Notes under the pieces: model-generated
Told to the model about the DNA's origin: nothing
The model's input: only the letters and a program-made list of their open reading frames with translations
Databases searched by the model: none
Assembly (NCBI GenBank): GCA_023269455.1
Contig: JAHFTG010000103.1
Coordinates: 1 to 7,651 of the forward strand
Reading direction: 5' to 3'
From: Opitutaceae bacterium
Lineage (GTDB): Bacteria > Verrucomicrobiota > Verrucomicrobiia > Opitutales > Opitutaceae
Length of the DNA: 7,651 nt
Program-made: the position numbers and the translations under genes
In this document: positions 6,297 through 7,651 of the stretch, piece by piece
How positions within the stretch are numbered: the first letter of the stretch is position 1
How the letters are laid out: each line of letters starts with the position of its first letter

Positions 6297-7651
<1,355 letters not shown>

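Overview
The window is GC-rich bacterial DNA, most likely from the Verrucomicrobia (Opitutae-like) or a related PVC-group lineage. This is inferred from three things: an mcsA-mcsB-clpC cluster without ctsR beside it, a stand-alone prepilin-type protein of the kind abundant in that group, and seven start codons with no Shine-Dalgarno motif. Taxonomy was not tested by any search.

Layout. Positions 1-3466 are read on the minus strand, in transcription order: ilvE (branched-chain aminotransferase, 2600-3466), a 280-bp gene-free gap, mcsA (1807-2319), mcsB (717-1802) and the 5' part of clpC (692 to beyond the left edge). The last three are packed with 4-nt and 24-nt gaps and look like one operon. 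Positions 3579-7651 are read on the plus strand: a type IV pilin-like protein (3579-4334), a strong intrinsic terminator (4356-4389), a CBS/DRTGG-containing family II inorganic pyrophosphatase (4465-6180) and the 5' part of glnS (6297 to beyond the right edge). The divergent start region is 3467-3578.

Function. The minus-strand operon encodes a protein arginine phosphorylation and degradation module. McsA is the zinc-binding activator, McsB the protein-arginine kinase, and ClpC the AAA+ unfoldase whose N-terminal domain reads phosphoarginine. Key residues of all three proteins are present, with an almost constant offset from the Bacillus subtilis McsB numbering. The plus-strand genes are housekeeping (pyrophosphate removal, glutaminyl-tRNA synthesis) apart from the pilin-like gene, which is visibly more AT-rich and closed off by its own terminator.

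Unexplained structure. The ilvE-mcsA gap holds a 9-bp inverted repeat enclosing a strong GC-rich hairpin, a possible alternative pairing partner, and downstream of these a sigma-54-like -24/-12 element. The glnS gene has an internal stretch of about 37 extra residues relative to E. coli GlnRS, and a perfect 8-bp-stem DNA palindrome is embedded in it. I see no defence system, CRISPR array, insertion sequence, rRNA or tRNA.
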